Shown one piece after another: positions 11,643 to 19,322 of a DNA stretch of 64,000 nucleotides; position 1 is the first letter of the stretch, and each line of letters begins with the position of its first letter. Origin of the DNA: an uncultured Psychroserpens sp. (GTDB taxonomy: Bacteria > Bacteroidota > Bacteroidia > Flavobacteriales > Flavobacteriaceae); contig CANLEE010000009.1 in the NCBI GenBank assembly GCA_947489585.1, positions 1 to 64,000 of the forward strand, given 5' to 3'. The position numbers and the translations under genes are program-made. The notes beneath the pieces were generated by a model that did not search any database, had not been told where the DNA came from, and saw nothing but the letters and a program-made list of their open reading frames with translations.

Positions 11643-11673
11643 TTTGCAAATTTAGTTAGCAATACTATATTTG
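11643..11673 (+). promoter_or_regulatory. Flavobacterial sigma-A promoter of tRNA-Thr
   Basis: TTTG (11643-11646), 19 nt, TATATTTG (11666-11673): an exact match to the Bacteroidota -33/-7 consensus, 15 bp before the mature tRNA. Confidence 0.85.
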
Positions 11674-11688
11674 CAGATCTTAAAAAAG

Positions 11689-11762
11689 GCCGATGTAGCT
11701 CAGCTGGCTAGAGCAGCTGATTTGTAATCAGCAGGTCGTGGGTTCGAGTCCCTCCATCGGCT
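11689..11762 (+). tRNA. tRNA-Thr (anticodon TGT)
   Basis: A 74-nt cloverleaf: 7-bp acceptor stem GCCGATG/CATCGGC, D-arm, anticodon stem GCTGA/TCAGC with loop TTTGTAA (anticodon TGT), variable AGGTC, T-loop TTCGAGT and discriminator T. CCA is not encoded. One T-stem pair (T-T) is mismatched. Confidence 0.97.
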
Positions 11763-11769
11763 CAAAAAA

Positions 11770-11799
11770 TCCCAAGCAATTATTGTTTGGGACTTTTTA
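11770..11799 (+). terminator. Terminator after tRNA-Thr
   Basis: A 10-bp stem (TCCCAAGCAA / TTGTTTGGGA, one G-T pair) with a short loop, followed by a T-rich run. The rest of the gap up to 11931 shows no gene. Confidence 0.8.
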
Positions 11800-11931
11800 T
11801 TTTTAATCAATAGTTTAGTTTTTCTTTTTGAAACTGTTCAATTAGGTTTTTAAGTTTACACCAAGTTTTGATATTATGGTTAAGTAGATGTAAATATGTT
11901 TTTTAGGTGTTGAACTTTAGAACATAATCAG

Positions 11932-12888
11932 TTACATTCCAAAAAAATATTTTTTCAGAAAGTGTATTTTTAATAAGTGTTTGTATATTATAATGAAACC
12001 AAATACCGATAATATAGTCGCAGCATAAAAGTAAACCAAATTTTCTGTCCCAATGTAGTGTTTACAAATTAAGATTGGAATGAAATGCCAAAGATATATT
12101 CCTAAAGAATTTAAACCAATCCATTCTATTTTTTTAAAACTACCTAACAAGTTATTTGAAGCCACTTTTAAAATAAGGTTTATCAGAAAAGTATTGAATA
12201 ACAATGAATTTATAATTTTCAACAACTTGCTTGGAGCATAAAATATTATAATAACTAAAATGAAAAATACTACAGGTAATACATAGTCTATTGTCTTTGG
12301 TTTATTTAAATCTAAATTTTTATAAACTAGCCCAAGGACAAAGAAGAAATAGAAATATGGTCTAAAAGTGTAGAGGATAGATGCAATAAAAGTACTAATG
12401 ACTCCAAGTCCCTGATATGTCTCTGGGTAATAAACTAAAAAAAACGAGATGATGGATATTATTGAAGCAATAATTAATAGGCTCGTATTGCTAATTTTAA
12501 ATCTTTTCAGACACAAAGTTAATATCATCCAACTCAGTAATCCTGGGATGAACCATAGGTGATAAACTGGCGTTGTAAAACATTTTAAGAGTTCTAAAAT
12601 ATTAAAATTTTCATTTTTAAAAACTGAGAGTAAAAAATAAATAATGACGGCTAATGTCCATGGGAGTATTAATCGAAATTGATACTTTTTAAGTAATCCT
12701 AAATATTTGACTTTGATGAATCTATTTATGTTAAACAGAAACCCACTTATTGCAATAAATAATGGCATATGGAAACTATAAATTATAGTTTTCCAGATGG
12801 AGTCGTTCACTTTTCCTTGAAGAATATGCCCTAAAATCACTAATGCAATAAGTAGACCTTTAAATAAATCAATGTTTCTTAATCTCAT
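11932..12888 (-). CDS. Acyltransferase family 3 membrane protein
   Basis: A 318-residue integral membrane protein with about ten hydrophobic helices. It opens with the acyltransferase-3 signature RNIDLFKGLLIALVILGH, where the His in the first helix is the conserved catalytic-type residue, followed by SFHMPLFIAISGFLFN. Members O-acetylate (or otherwise acylate) cell-surface polysaccharides or lipids. The substrate cannot be inferred because no glycosyltransferase or capsule gene is adjacent. It appears to be a single-gene unit. Confidence 0.87.
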   Translation of the reverse strand: MRLRNIDLFKGLLIALVILGHILQGKVNDSIWKTIIYSFHMPLFIAISGFLFNINRFIKVKYLGLLKKYQFRLILPWTLAVIIYFLLSVFKNENFNILELLKCFTTPVYHLWFIPGLLSWMILTLCLKRFKISNTSLLIIASIISIISFFLVYYPETYQGLGVISTFIASILYTFRPYFYFFFVLGLVYKNLDLNKPKTIDYVLPVVFFILVIIIFYAPSKLLKIINSLLFNTFLINLILKVASNNLLGSFKKIEWIGLNSLGIYLWHFIPILICKHYIGTENLVYFYAATILSVFGFIIIYKHLLKIHFLKKYFFGM

Positions 12889-12967
12889 TGTATAGTCGAC
12901 TCAAATAGATGGTTTTTTTAAATTAATTTCACGCTATTCAACCATTTTAGATAATAGATTGTGAAAT

Positions 12968-13675
12968 TTACTCTTTCTTTCGCTCTTCAATCAATTCTTT
13001 TAAATCAATACCATATTTTGATGACTTGATATCATCGTTTAGCGCATCATAAATTTGTTGTAAAAAGCTAATACTTGTATTAGGCACTTCACTAATTGCT
13101 AAATAAGGAGCGACTTCGCTATCTGGATGATTAACAGCAAAGTTTATGGTGTAAAGGTATTTACGTTTTAGTAGCTTGTTGTATTCGTCTTCAAATGAAA
13201 TTGCTGTGGTATCTTTTGCCTTTTGAGCTTCTTCTAAACTATTTTGAATTAAGTCTAAGTTTTCATCATTAAACTTAGCCATTATTGCTAGGTATTCTTC
13301 AAGGGTTTCATGTTGTTTAGCTCCTTTTATTGTCGCATCAAAATTGAAGTTTTTAAGCGTAGAATTAATCTCAGTAATCCCTTTATCAGCAAAAAAGACA
13401 ATAGTGCCTTCATCTGCATCATTTTTATCGAGTTTTAAAAATAACAATTCTGGTTCTTCTAATTCAGTATGCAATTCGAAATTTGGATTACCATTAATTT
13501 CTAGTGAGTCTAATGTAATCATTATTGAATCTTGTTGCTTTTGTAGATAAACCGATCCTTTTTTTAAACCCTTAACATGACCTTTTAGTATAAAGTTAGA
13601 ATCCATACTTTTTTCACAAGAAATATTTAGTAGGATTAACACTATTAGACTTAAAAGCTTAGAGATTTTTGTCAT
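12968..13675 (-). CDS. DUF4369-type lipoprotein without a thioredoxin domain
   Basis: A 235-residue lipoprotein: signal peptide with lipobox LNISC (Cys20), then the DUF4369 beta-domain (about 30-120, GHVKGLKKGSVYLQKQ and later FFADKG) and a helical tail. DUF4369 usually precedes a TlpA-like thioredoxin domain in Bacteroidota; here no CxxC or thioredoxin fold follows, so this is the stand-alone form. The ATG at 13675 is chosen over an upstream TTG. It lies 18 bp upstream of, and on the opposite side to, the DUF819 gene (the latter ends at 15025); it is transcribed after DUF819, so the two could share a transcript. Function unknown. Confidence 0.82.
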   Translation of the reverse strand: MTKISKLLSLIVLILLNISCEKSMDSNFILKGHVKGLKKGSVYLQKQQDSIMITLDSLEINGNPNFELHTELEEPELLFLKLDKNDADEGTIVFFADKGITEINSTLKNFNFDATIKGAKQHETLEEYLAIMAKFNDENLDLIQNSLEEAQKAKDTTAISFEDEYNKLLKRKYLYTINFAVNHPDSEVAPYLAISEVPNTSISFLQQIYDALNDDIKSSKYGIDLKELIEERKKE

Positions 13676-13693
13676 TTTCAATTTATTTTTTAA

Positions 13694-15025
13694 TTAAGTT
13701 AGGGGAGCAACTATTCTCATTAATTCAGCTGTAAGCATTGCTCCGTAGGTCCCAACAACATATCCAAAAACAGCCAGTAACACACCTACAGTTGCTAAGG
13801 AAGGATGGAATGCAGCCGCAACAACTGGCGCAGACGCTGCGCCTCCAATGTTTGCTTTACTACCAACTGCCAAAAAGAAATATGGTGCTCTAATTAATTT
13901 TGCTACTAAAACCAGTAAACCAACATGGATTGCCATCCAAACTAAGCCAACTACAATTAATCCAGGATTATCGGCAATTTTTGTTAGATCCATTTTCATA
14001 CCAATAGATGCCACAAGAATGTATATGAATACACTTCCTATTTTACTGGCACCCGCACCTTCGTATTTTTTTATTCTGGTAAATGATAATATAATGCCTA
14101 AAATGGTTGCTATTGAAATCATCCAAAAGAACTGAGACCCAAATGAAGACCATGCAGATTTTTTATCATTTACAGCCTCAACATTAGACTTTAAAAATTC
14201 AGAAATTTCATTCGCCCCAAAATGAGAAAAACCAACAACTGTGAATGCAATTCCTAAAATAACCATAAAATCTGCCAATGTTGGGTTTCTAGAAATACTT
14301 GCTGCATAACTAGATACTTTCTCTTTTAAGGTTTCAATTGAGCTATTATCTGCTTTTAACCATTTATCAATTTTCTTTTGTTTTCCTATGCCCAGTAAAA
14401 GAATAGCCATCCAAATATTTGCGACAACTATATCAACGATAACCATACCTGCGTAATTTGTAGTATTGTATTCGTAAATTTCTAACATGGCTGCTTGATT
14501 CGCACCACCACCAATCCAACTTCCGGCAAGAGTGGATAGACCTCTCCAAACTGCATCGGCTCCTGCGCCACCAACCGTTTCAGGAGATATTAATGCAATT
14601 AAAAAAACGGCAATTGGCCCGCCAATAATGATTCCTAAAGTTCCTGTCCCGAACATAGCTAAAGCTTTCCAGCCTAAATTAAAAACTGCTTTTAAGTCAA
14701 TACTAATGGTCATAAGTACCAACGCAGCAGGAAGCATAAATCTACTAGCGACATAATAAGCTTGAGATTTTCCAGTAACTTCTACCAGTGCTCCTTGCTC
14801 GTTTTCTAGCCCCCATTCTGGAGCAATTATGCCAAAAGTAGTTAAAGCTGCAGGAAGCATATATGCCATTAATAATGCAGGAACATACTTGTAGAATTTT
14901 TTCCAAAAACTGTTTTCACTTGTCGAAGTATAAAAAACAAAACCTAACGTCAACATCAATAGTCCAAAAACTATGGTGTCTTCAGTAAAAAATGGTTTAG
15001 CTTCAATTAATTGAGTAGTATCCAT
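13694..15025 (-). CDS. DUF819 family (YjcL-like) membrane protein
   Basis: A 443-residue polytopic membrane protein with about 11-12 helices and Gly-rich conserved segments (GTLGIIIGGPIA, SWIGGGANQAAM, SKANIGGAASAPVVAAAF). This is the DUF819/YjcL family, presumed transporters of unidentified substrate. The duplicated inverted-repeat look of the two halves fits a transporter fold. The ATG at 15025 is used; an earlier start would add a poorly supported ten-residue leader. The gene follows the terminator of the SPFH-Arc operon, so it is probably transcribed separately, and the DUF4369 lipoprotein gene follows 18 bp later. Confidence 0.88.
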   Translation of the reverse strand: MDTTQLIEAKPFFTEDTIVFGLLMLTLGFVFYTSTSENSFWKKFYKYVPALLMAYMLPAALTTFGIIAPEWGLENEQGALVEVTGKSQAYYVASRFMLPAALVLMTISIDLKAVFNLGWKALAMFGTGTLGIIIGGPIAVFLIALISPETVGGAGADAVWRGLSTLAGSWIGGGANQAAMLEIYEYNTTNYAGMVIVDIVVANIWMAILLLGIGKQKKIDKWLKADNSSIETLKEKVSSYAASISRNPTLADFMVILGIAFTVVGFSHFGANEISEFLKSNVEAVNDKKSAWSSFGSQFFWMISIATILGIILSFTRIKKYEGAGASKIGSVFIYILVASIGMKMDLTKIADNPGLIVVGLVWMAIHVGLLVLVAKLIRAPYFFLAVGSKANIGGAASAPVVAAAFHPSLATVGVLLAVFGYVVGTYGAMLTAELMRIVAPLT

Positions 15026-15066
15026 ATTCAAAAATTTAAAGACGCAAAATACCAAAATAAAAGCGC

Positions 15067-15099
15067 ATAAAAAAAGCGACTGAGATTAAGTGTCGCTTT
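15067..15099 (-). terminator. Terminator of the SPFH-Arc operon
   Basis: On the minus strand AAAGCGAC / GTCGCTTT (8 bp) is followed by a T-run. The stop codon of the Arc-type gene lies inside the loop. Confidence 0.85.
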
Positions 15100-15265
15100 C
15101 ATTGTTTTTTTTAGGCTTGGGCTGTCGATTTTGCTCTTTAAGGTATTGCATAAGCATCCATTCAATCTGTCCATTGGTACTTCTAAATTCGTCAGAAGCC
15201 CATTTTTCGATTGCTTTTAGCATATCTTCATTGATTCGTAATGCAAATGCTTTTTTCTTAGACAT
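15086..15265 (-). CDS. Arc-family ribbon-helix-helix DNA-binding protein (59 aa)
   Basis: A 59-residue gene easily missed by length cut-offs. It begins MSKKKAFALRINEDMLKAIE, the pattern of an Arc/MetJ ribbon-helix-helix protein: a basic strand (KKKAFALRI), helix A, then a second helix around STNGQIEWMLMQYLKEQ, and a Lys/Pro/Asn-rich tail. Such proteins bind DNA as dimers through the paired strands. It is the last gene of the SPFH operon, 3 bp after the hydrolase stop, and its own stop codon sits in the operon terminator. A role as autoregulator of the operon is plausible but is inference; in Bacteroidota this exact small protein is often found next to SPFH genes. Confidence 0.88.
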   Translation of the reverse strand: MSKKKAFALRINEDMLKAIEKWASDEFRSTNGQIEWMLMQYLKEQNRQPKPKKNNESDT

Positions 15266-15268
15266 TCT

Positions 15269-16216
15269 TTATTGTTTTATAAATGCTGCAATTGTTTCAA
15301 CCAGTTCTTGAGATAGTGGAAAATCAGGAGAATTTAAAGTAGCCATAATATCACTGTCTTTTTCTATAGTTTTTAACGTATGGGTCATGTTTTTTATAAT
15401 CACTTTTTTCGATTTAGGATTCGCCTTATGAAGCGCTTCTGCATCTTCTAGATAAACTTGTATGTCTTTGTCGCCATTTAAGATTAATATAGGCATTTTT
15501 AAAGTTTTAATGACTTCGGATGGATTGTACTTCATCCATGATACTAAAAAAGGTTGTGTTGGTTTATTAAATAATACCATCAGGTTTGGATCTACACGCT
15601 CAATACTTCCTTTTTCAGAAAGTTCTTTAAAGTGGGACTTAACAATAGTCGCTATAGAATCTCCATTTTGTAATTTTACTTGGGCTATAATGGAGTGATC
15701 AACAGTATGACTTGGCCCTGCTAGTGATATATATTTATCAACATGGCTATGATTGACTAACATTGAGACTAAAGATCCTTGGCTATGGCCAATAAGTGTA
15801 ATTGAAGAAAATCGCTCATCATCTTTAAATTTATCTATTACCAAATTGATGTCTTCAACAAATGCATCAAAACGCATGTCTTTCATGACATATTTCAAAT
15901 TTTCTCTGGTTGCAGTACGTTTGTCAAACCTGTAAAAGGCAATACCTTTTAAAGTTAAGCTATCATTAAGTAGTTTGATATAATTAGGACTTGGACCCAT
16001 AGCCTGATTTCCGTTTCTATCCACATTACCAGAACCATGAACAAAAATTGCTAGTGGTTGCTTAACTAAACTTGCATCGTGACTTAGTGTTCCTGGTAAT
16101 TTGATACTGTCATTTTTAATTAGAATTTCTTCAGAAACTATGTTTTGCTGTCCAAAACAAAGGTTAGTTAAACTTAATACTAATATTAAATAAAGATATA
16201 CGATTCTAAGGATCAT
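15269..16216 (-). CDS. Exported alpha/beta hydrolase, catalytically complete paralogue
   Basis: A 315-residue alpha/beta-fold serine hydrolase with a signal peptide (cleavage near CFGQ). The oxyanion motif VHGSG (about 59-63), followed by DRNGNQ, the nucleophile elbow GHSQG with Ser145, an Asp in NGDKDIQV and the His in MTHTL give a complete catalytic triad. The substrate is unknown; esterase or peptidase activity in the periplasm is likely. The start overlaps the stop of the DUF1648 gene by 4 bp. A diverged paralogue lies nearby at 18170-19096, with the same DRNGNQ and NG.KD.QV landmarks but no nucleophile. Confidence 0.88.
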   Translation of the reverse strand: MILRIVYLYLILVLSLTNLCFGQQNIVSEEILIKNDSIKLPGTLSHDASLVKQPLAIFVHGSGNVDRNGNQAMGPSPNYIKLLNDSLTLKGIAFYRFDKRTATRENLKYVMKDMRFDAFVEDINLVIDKFKDDERFSSITLIGHSQGSLVSMLVNHSHVDKYISLAGPSHTVDHSIIAQVKLQNGDSIATIVKSHFKELSEKGSIERVDPNLMVLFNKPTQPFLVSWMKYNPSEVIKTLKMPILILNGDKDIQVYLEDAEALHKANPKSKKVIIKNMTHTLKTIEKDSDIMATLNSPDFPLSQELVETIAAFIKQ

Positions 16217-16719
16217 GGTTTATTGATTTTTCGGTTATAAATTAAAATACCAATTGGAAGAAGAATACTAAACCCAATAACAATGGGAATAAACCAATCT
16301 CCTAATTTGAAATGTTCACTTTTGGCGCCTTGTACCATACTATAACTAATAATACCAAAGAGCAAGGCCATAAATAGGTTAGTGATTCTTACAATTCTGG
16401 TGCTAAATCTATAATTTTTAAGTGCATTATCTTCGGTAATATTAACCATATAATTATGAATATGCGGATATCTATTAAGAATAAATAACCCAATAAACAT
16501 GACAGTGCCAAGAGCAGGAAGTAGCCAGAGCATTATTTTTTCACTATGTCCATCGACTTCTCCTTTTCCGTTGAAATGTGAAGGAATGATATCTGGTAAT
16601 TCAGAATAAGACATAGTAACGTATACAAGCATCAAAATTAAAAGCGTGATAGATATCAAATCTAATATAATATCTATAGGTTGTAAAGGCACATCAATTT
16701 TTGGTCTGTTCGTTTTCAT
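16213..16719 (-). CDS. DUF1648 domain membrane protein (SdpI-like N-terminal domain)
   Basis: A 168-residue membrane protein with about four helices. The region LPDIIPSHFNGKGEVDGHSEK (about 37-57) is the DUF1648 signature, also found at the N-terminus of SdpI-type immunity proteins and related membrane sensors. Its role here is not known. It is coupled to its neighbours (2-bp gap before, 4-bp overlap after). In the context of an SPFH protein and a DNA-binding protein, membrane-stress sensing or protection is a reasonable guess, no more. Confidence 0.85.
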   Translation of the reverse strand: MKTNRPKIDVPLQPIDIILDLISITLLILMLVYVTMSYSELPDIIPSHFNGKGEVDGHSEKIMLWLLPALGTVMFIGLFILNRYPHIHNYMVNITEDNALKNYRFSTRIVRITNLFMALLFGIISYSMVQGAKSEHFKLGDWFIPIVIGFSILLPIGILIYNRKINKP

Positions 16720-16721
16720 GA

Positions 16722-16880
16722 TTACCTGTTTTTATCACGTTCAAAAATCACTAATGGAGATGTTTGCCCTATATGTTTAACGGTCCAGCCTTCTCTAGCA
16801 TATTGATTTAATAAATCTTCATATTTCTCAATTCGATTTCTCAAGCCTAATTTGGGTACTATTACTTTGTATTCTTTCAT
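16722..16880 (-). CDS. DUF4177 small protein (52 aa)
   Basis: A 52-residue gene below common length cut-offs. It reads MKEYKVIVPKLGLRNRIEKY and continues through a GWTVKHIG segment to a charged end, which matches the DUF4177 pattern (a short beta-alpha-beta unit with YE..LN.YA.EGW). The function of the family is unknown. The start codon overlaps the previous gene's stop (ATGA), a strong sign of translational coupling, and DUF1648 starts 2 bp after its stop. Confidence 0.85.
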   Translation of the reverse strand: MKEYKVIVPKLGLRNRIEKYEDLLNQYAREGWTVKHIGQTSPLVIFERDKNR

Positions 16881-17059
16881 TTGTTTGTTTTGTTATCTTT
16901 AAAAATCGTAAGCGCTAATATGACACCAATTATAGTTCCTATCAAAGACCCATAAACAACGCCCATGGCAACATTTCCCGTTATGGCTCCAAAGGTTGTT
17001 CCGAAGCTACTTCCAAATGCAACTCCAAATGCGATACTATAGGTTTGTTTTTTATTCAT
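16877..17059 (-). CDS. Glycine-zipper membrane peptide (60 aa)
   Basis: A 60-residue protein with two hydrophobic Gly-rich helices (IAFGVAFGSSFGTTFGAITG, then MGVVYGSLIGTIIGVILALT) joined by a short turn. The regular small-xxx-small spacing is a glycine zipper, a motif for helix packing and oligomerisation in membranes. No named family is recognised with confidence. It lies 1 bp after the SPFH stop and overlaps the DUF4177 start by 4 bp. It could assemble with the SPFH ring, by analogy with small membrane partners of SPFH proteins (inference). Confidence 0.8.
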   Translation of the reverse strand: MNKKQTYSIAFGVAFGSSFGTTFGAITGNVAMGVVYGSLIGTIIGVILALTIFKDNKTNK

Positions 17060-17060
17060 T

Positions 17061-17921
17061 TTAATGATTTAAAGTTCCTGTATTTAATACTGGTGACGCA
17101 TCTTTATCTCCACAAAGAATTACCATAAGGTTACTTACCATAGCAGCTTTGCGTTCTTCGTCTAAATCAACAATTTGTTTTTTGCCTAATTCATCTAATG
17201 CCATTTCTACCATACTCACAGCACCTTCAACAATTTTGTGTCTTGCAGCTACGATAGCGGTAGCTTGTTGACGTTTCAACATTGCATTAGCAATTTCTTG
17301 AGCATAGGCTAAGTAACCAATGCGCGCTTCTAAAACTTCGATTCCTGCAATAGACAAACGCTCATCAATTTCTTTTTCTAATGCATTACTTACCTCATTG
17401 ACGCTTGAGCGTAGTGTGATATCTTCATCAACACCTTCATCTGCGAAATTATCATAAGGATACATGCTTGCTAATTTACGAACAGCAGCATCGGTTTGTA
17501 CACGAACAAAGTTTTCATAAACATCAACATCAAAAGCTGCTTTGTAGGTGTTTTGAACGCGCCAAACTAAGATTGTACTAATCATAATAGGATTACCGAG
17601 TTTATCATTAACCTTTAAGCGTTCACTGTCAAAGTTACGTGCTCTTAGTGATATTTTCTTTTTTGTATAAAATGGGTTAACCCAATAGAAACCATTCTTT
17701 TTTACAGTACCTATATATTTTCCGAAAAGTAATAATACTCTAGAACCATTAGGTTGTACCATAATAAATCCAGGAGCAATTAATATAGCTATTGGAAGTA
17801 TTAATAGGAATTCTGGATTTTTATATATGGCTGTAGCGATTATTGATCCGAAAAATAGGATAAGGAATACTAATAGCATAAGGTAACCGTTCGCGGGGAC
17901 TATTATTTTTTCTTCTTTCAT
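17061..17921 (-). CDS. SPFH (band 7) domain membrane protein
   Basis: A 286-residue SPFH/stomatin/prohibitin-like protein. Two N-terminal hydrophobic segments (about 10-50) are followed by the band-7 domain (about 55-210: VQPNGSRVLLLFGKYIGTVK, then GFYWVNPF and ARNFDSERLKVND), a coiled helical part with ANAMLKRQQATAI, and a C-terminal tail. SPFH proteins form large membrane-bound rings that organise membrane domains and often help in envelope stress or protease control. First gene of a six-gene operon with a clear sigma-A promoter 48 bp upstream. Confidence 0.92.
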   Translation of the reverse strand: MKEEKIIVPANGYLMLLVFLILFFGSIIATAIYKNPEFLLILPIAILIAPGFIMVQPNGSRVLLLFGKYIGTVKKNGFYWVNPFYTKKKISLRARNFDSERLKVNDKLGNPIMISTILVWRVQNTYKAAFDVDVYENFVRVQTDAAVRKLASMYPYDNFADEGVDEDITLRSSVNEVSNALEKEIDERLSIAGIEVLEARIGYLAYAQEIANAMLKRQQATAIVAARHKIVEGAVSMVEMALDELGKKQIVDLDEERKAAMVSNLMVILCGDKDASPVLNTGTLNH

Positions 17922-17968
17922 TGGTTATAGTTTAAATTAAATAATTCAATATGATATTATTTTGATAT

Positions 17969-18000
17969 CAAATTTACATCAAATATTTTTAACCTGCAAA
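17969..18000 (-). promoter_or_regulatory. Sigma-A promoter of the SPFH operon
   Basis: On the minus strand TTTG (17997-18000), 20 nt, TAAATTTG (17969-17976); predicted start near 17962. A perfect 12-bp palindrome TTTGATATCAAA (17961-17972) overlaps the -7 box and start site and may be an operator. Confidence 0.75.
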
Positions 18001-18006
18001 TCGAGT

Positions 18007-18023
18007 TTGGCACGCCGTTTGCT
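18007..18023 (+). promoter_or_regulatory. Sigma-54 (RpoN)-type promoter
   Basis: TTGGCACG, 4 nt, TTGCT: GG at 18009-18010 and GC at 18021-18022 are exactly 12 bp apart, matching the -24/-12 consensus TGGCACG-N4-TTGC. It points right, away from the SPFH operon, with a predicted start near 18034. It is immediately beside the SPFH -33 box. Confidence 0.8.
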
Positions 18024-18033
18024 TTATACTTAT

Positions 18034-18148
18034 TGTGAATGATTATGATGATGTTAGTAGAGGAGTGATTACCTCGCATAACGGAGTAACATTTACCATT
18101 TGGTTGGTTAGTTAGAAAAAACGCATCTCGTCTTGAGATGCGTTTTTT
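18034..18148 (+). ncRNA. Candidate sigma-54-dependent small RNA (about 115 nt)
   Basis: The only thing between the sigma-54-type promoter and a strong terminator is about 115 nt with no gene of usual size. A 26-codon frame beginning with GTG at 18035 and a 9-codon frame from the ATG at 18039 exist, but both would start at or almost at the predicted 5' end. A small RNA is the simpler reading. Family and targets are unknown. Confidence 0.55.
18116..18148. terminator. Bidirectional terminator
   Basis: Stem ACGCATCTC / GAGATGCGT with a 5-nt loop, A-run on the left and T-run on the right. It can end both the small rightward transcript and the leftward hydrolase gene whose stop is at 18170. Confidence 0.88.
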
Positions 18149-18169
18149 ATTTGTAAACTATAGGTACTA

Positions 18170-19096
18170 TTATTTTTGAATAAACTCTGAGATTGAAGTG
18201 ATCAGTACTTTGGAAATGTTCCTAAACGATTCATTATAGGATTTTGAGTTCTCTAATTCGTCACCTTCAATGATAAATAAAACGTGATTCATATGTTCAA
18301 TTATTTTCAACTCTGATGACTCTGAAACACTTTTTAATAATTTGGCTTCTTCAACCGAGACCTGAAGATCCTTGGTGCCATTAACGATGAGTTTCGGCAT
18401 ATCTAAAGACTTTATAATCTCTTGTGGATGATATTGCATCCAATTCATGATAAATGGTTGTACATCTGCTCTAAAAATCGTGCCTAAAGCTTGCGGATAC
18501 TCATTAGTCAATTTGCCTTGTTTTAGACTTTCAAATGCTTTTTTTGTTTCTTCAATGAGCGTAGTATCCATAGCCGCAATTTGTTGAGTAATTACTTCAT
18601 CAATAGATTGTGCTGATCCAGCTAAAGAAATAAATCCATCTGCTCTACCTTTTGCTGTTAGCATACCAACTAAACTTCCTTGTCCATGTCCGATAATAAA
18701 TATGCCAGAATAGGTATTTTCTTTTTTAAAAAAATCAATAACAGAAACCGCATCTGCTACAAAGTCATCAAATGTGATATTAGGATCAATTTTCTTTTTG
18801 AGTATTTGCTTCACGATGCGTTTATCATACCTAAATGTTGCTATTCCGTTGTTAGTTAGTGCTTCTGCTAATTTTTTCAGTGAATTATTGTTAGAGAAAT
18901 TCTGGTTTCCATTTCTATCTGTAGGACCATAATCTGCAATAATAATGGCTAACTTAGGTTTTGTTTTATCTTTTGGAACTAATAATGTACCATCTATGAG
19001 TTTATTAATGGCAATATCTTGTGAGGTATGATTGAGTTCTTGACTTGAAACATGTATAAAAAAACTAAAGAGTAGGAGGCTTAAATAATATTTCAT
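18170..19096 (-). CDS. Alpha/beta hydrolase homologue lacking the nucleophile serine (probable pseudoenzyme)
   Basis: A 308-residue exported protein (signal peptide ending near HVSSQ), homologous to the hydrolase at 15269-16216: shared TDRNGNQ, FRYDKR, ISLAG and NGTKDLQV landmarks. The nucleophile elbow reads GHGQG, so the Ser of GHSQG is Gly138 (codon GGA), and the oxyanion motif HGSG is replaced by ADYG (about 54-57). The acid and His (MNHVL) positions remain. The frame is intact, so this looks like a retained non-catalytic protein, for example a binding or regulatory partner, rather than decay. A palindrome cluster lies upstream. Confidence 0.83.
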   Translation of the reverse strand: MKYYLSLLLFSFFIHVSSQELNHTSQDIAINKLIDGTLLVPKDKTKPKLAIIIADYGPTDRNGNQNFSNNNSLKKLAEALTNNGIATFRYDKRIVKQILKKKIDPNITFDDFVADAVSVIDFFKKENTYSGIFIIGHGQGSLVGMLTAKGRADGFISLAGSAQSIDEVITQQIAAMDTTLIEETKKAFESLKQGKLTNEYPQALGTIFRADVQPFIMNWMQYHPQEIIKSLDMPKLIVNGTKDLQVSVEEAKLLKSVSESSELKIIEHMNHVLFIIEGDELENSKSYNESFRNISKVLITSISEFIQK

Positions 19097-19206
19097 GGTA
19101 TTTTTTAATAAGATATTACAATAGATGTATCAAAGTTAACTAAAAATTAGAACGAAAATTGTTCGATTTTATGACATAACTTTAAAATGAATACAATTTT
19201 ACAAAG

Positions 19207-19272
19207 TGCATTTCATCGATGAAATGCAATATTTCATCTATAAATGTTAAAATTAAATGCATTTCATCGATT
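19207..19272. promoter_or_regulatory. Cluster of TGCATTTCATCGAT palindromic sites
   Basis: A perfect 22-bp palindrome (19207-19228, arms TGCATTTCATC / GATGAAATGCA) is followed by a partial copy ATTTCATCTAT (about 19231-19241) and a 14-bp copy TGCATTTCATCGAT (19258-19271). They lie between the pseudohydrolase start (19096, leftward) and the candidate small-RNA promoter (19289, rightward). Regulator unknown. Confidence 0.6.
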
Positions 19273-19288
19273 AATTAGGTATTTTAAC

Positions 19289-19317
19289 TTGTAAATTGAA
19301 ATAGAGTTCTATATTTG
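19289..19317 (+). promoter_or_regulatory. Sigma-A promoter of a candidate small RNA
   Basis: TTG (19289-19291), 18 nt, TATATTTG (19310-19317); no protein gene follows on this strand before a terminator. Confidence 0.7.
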
Positions 19318-19322
19318 AAGTG

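Noticed and set aside
18035..18115. 26-codon ORF (GTG start) after the sigma-54-type promoter
   Set aside because: Its start would lie at the predicted first nucleotides of the transcript, leaving no leader; the 9-codon ATG frame at 18039 has the same problem. Kept as a small RNA candidate instead.
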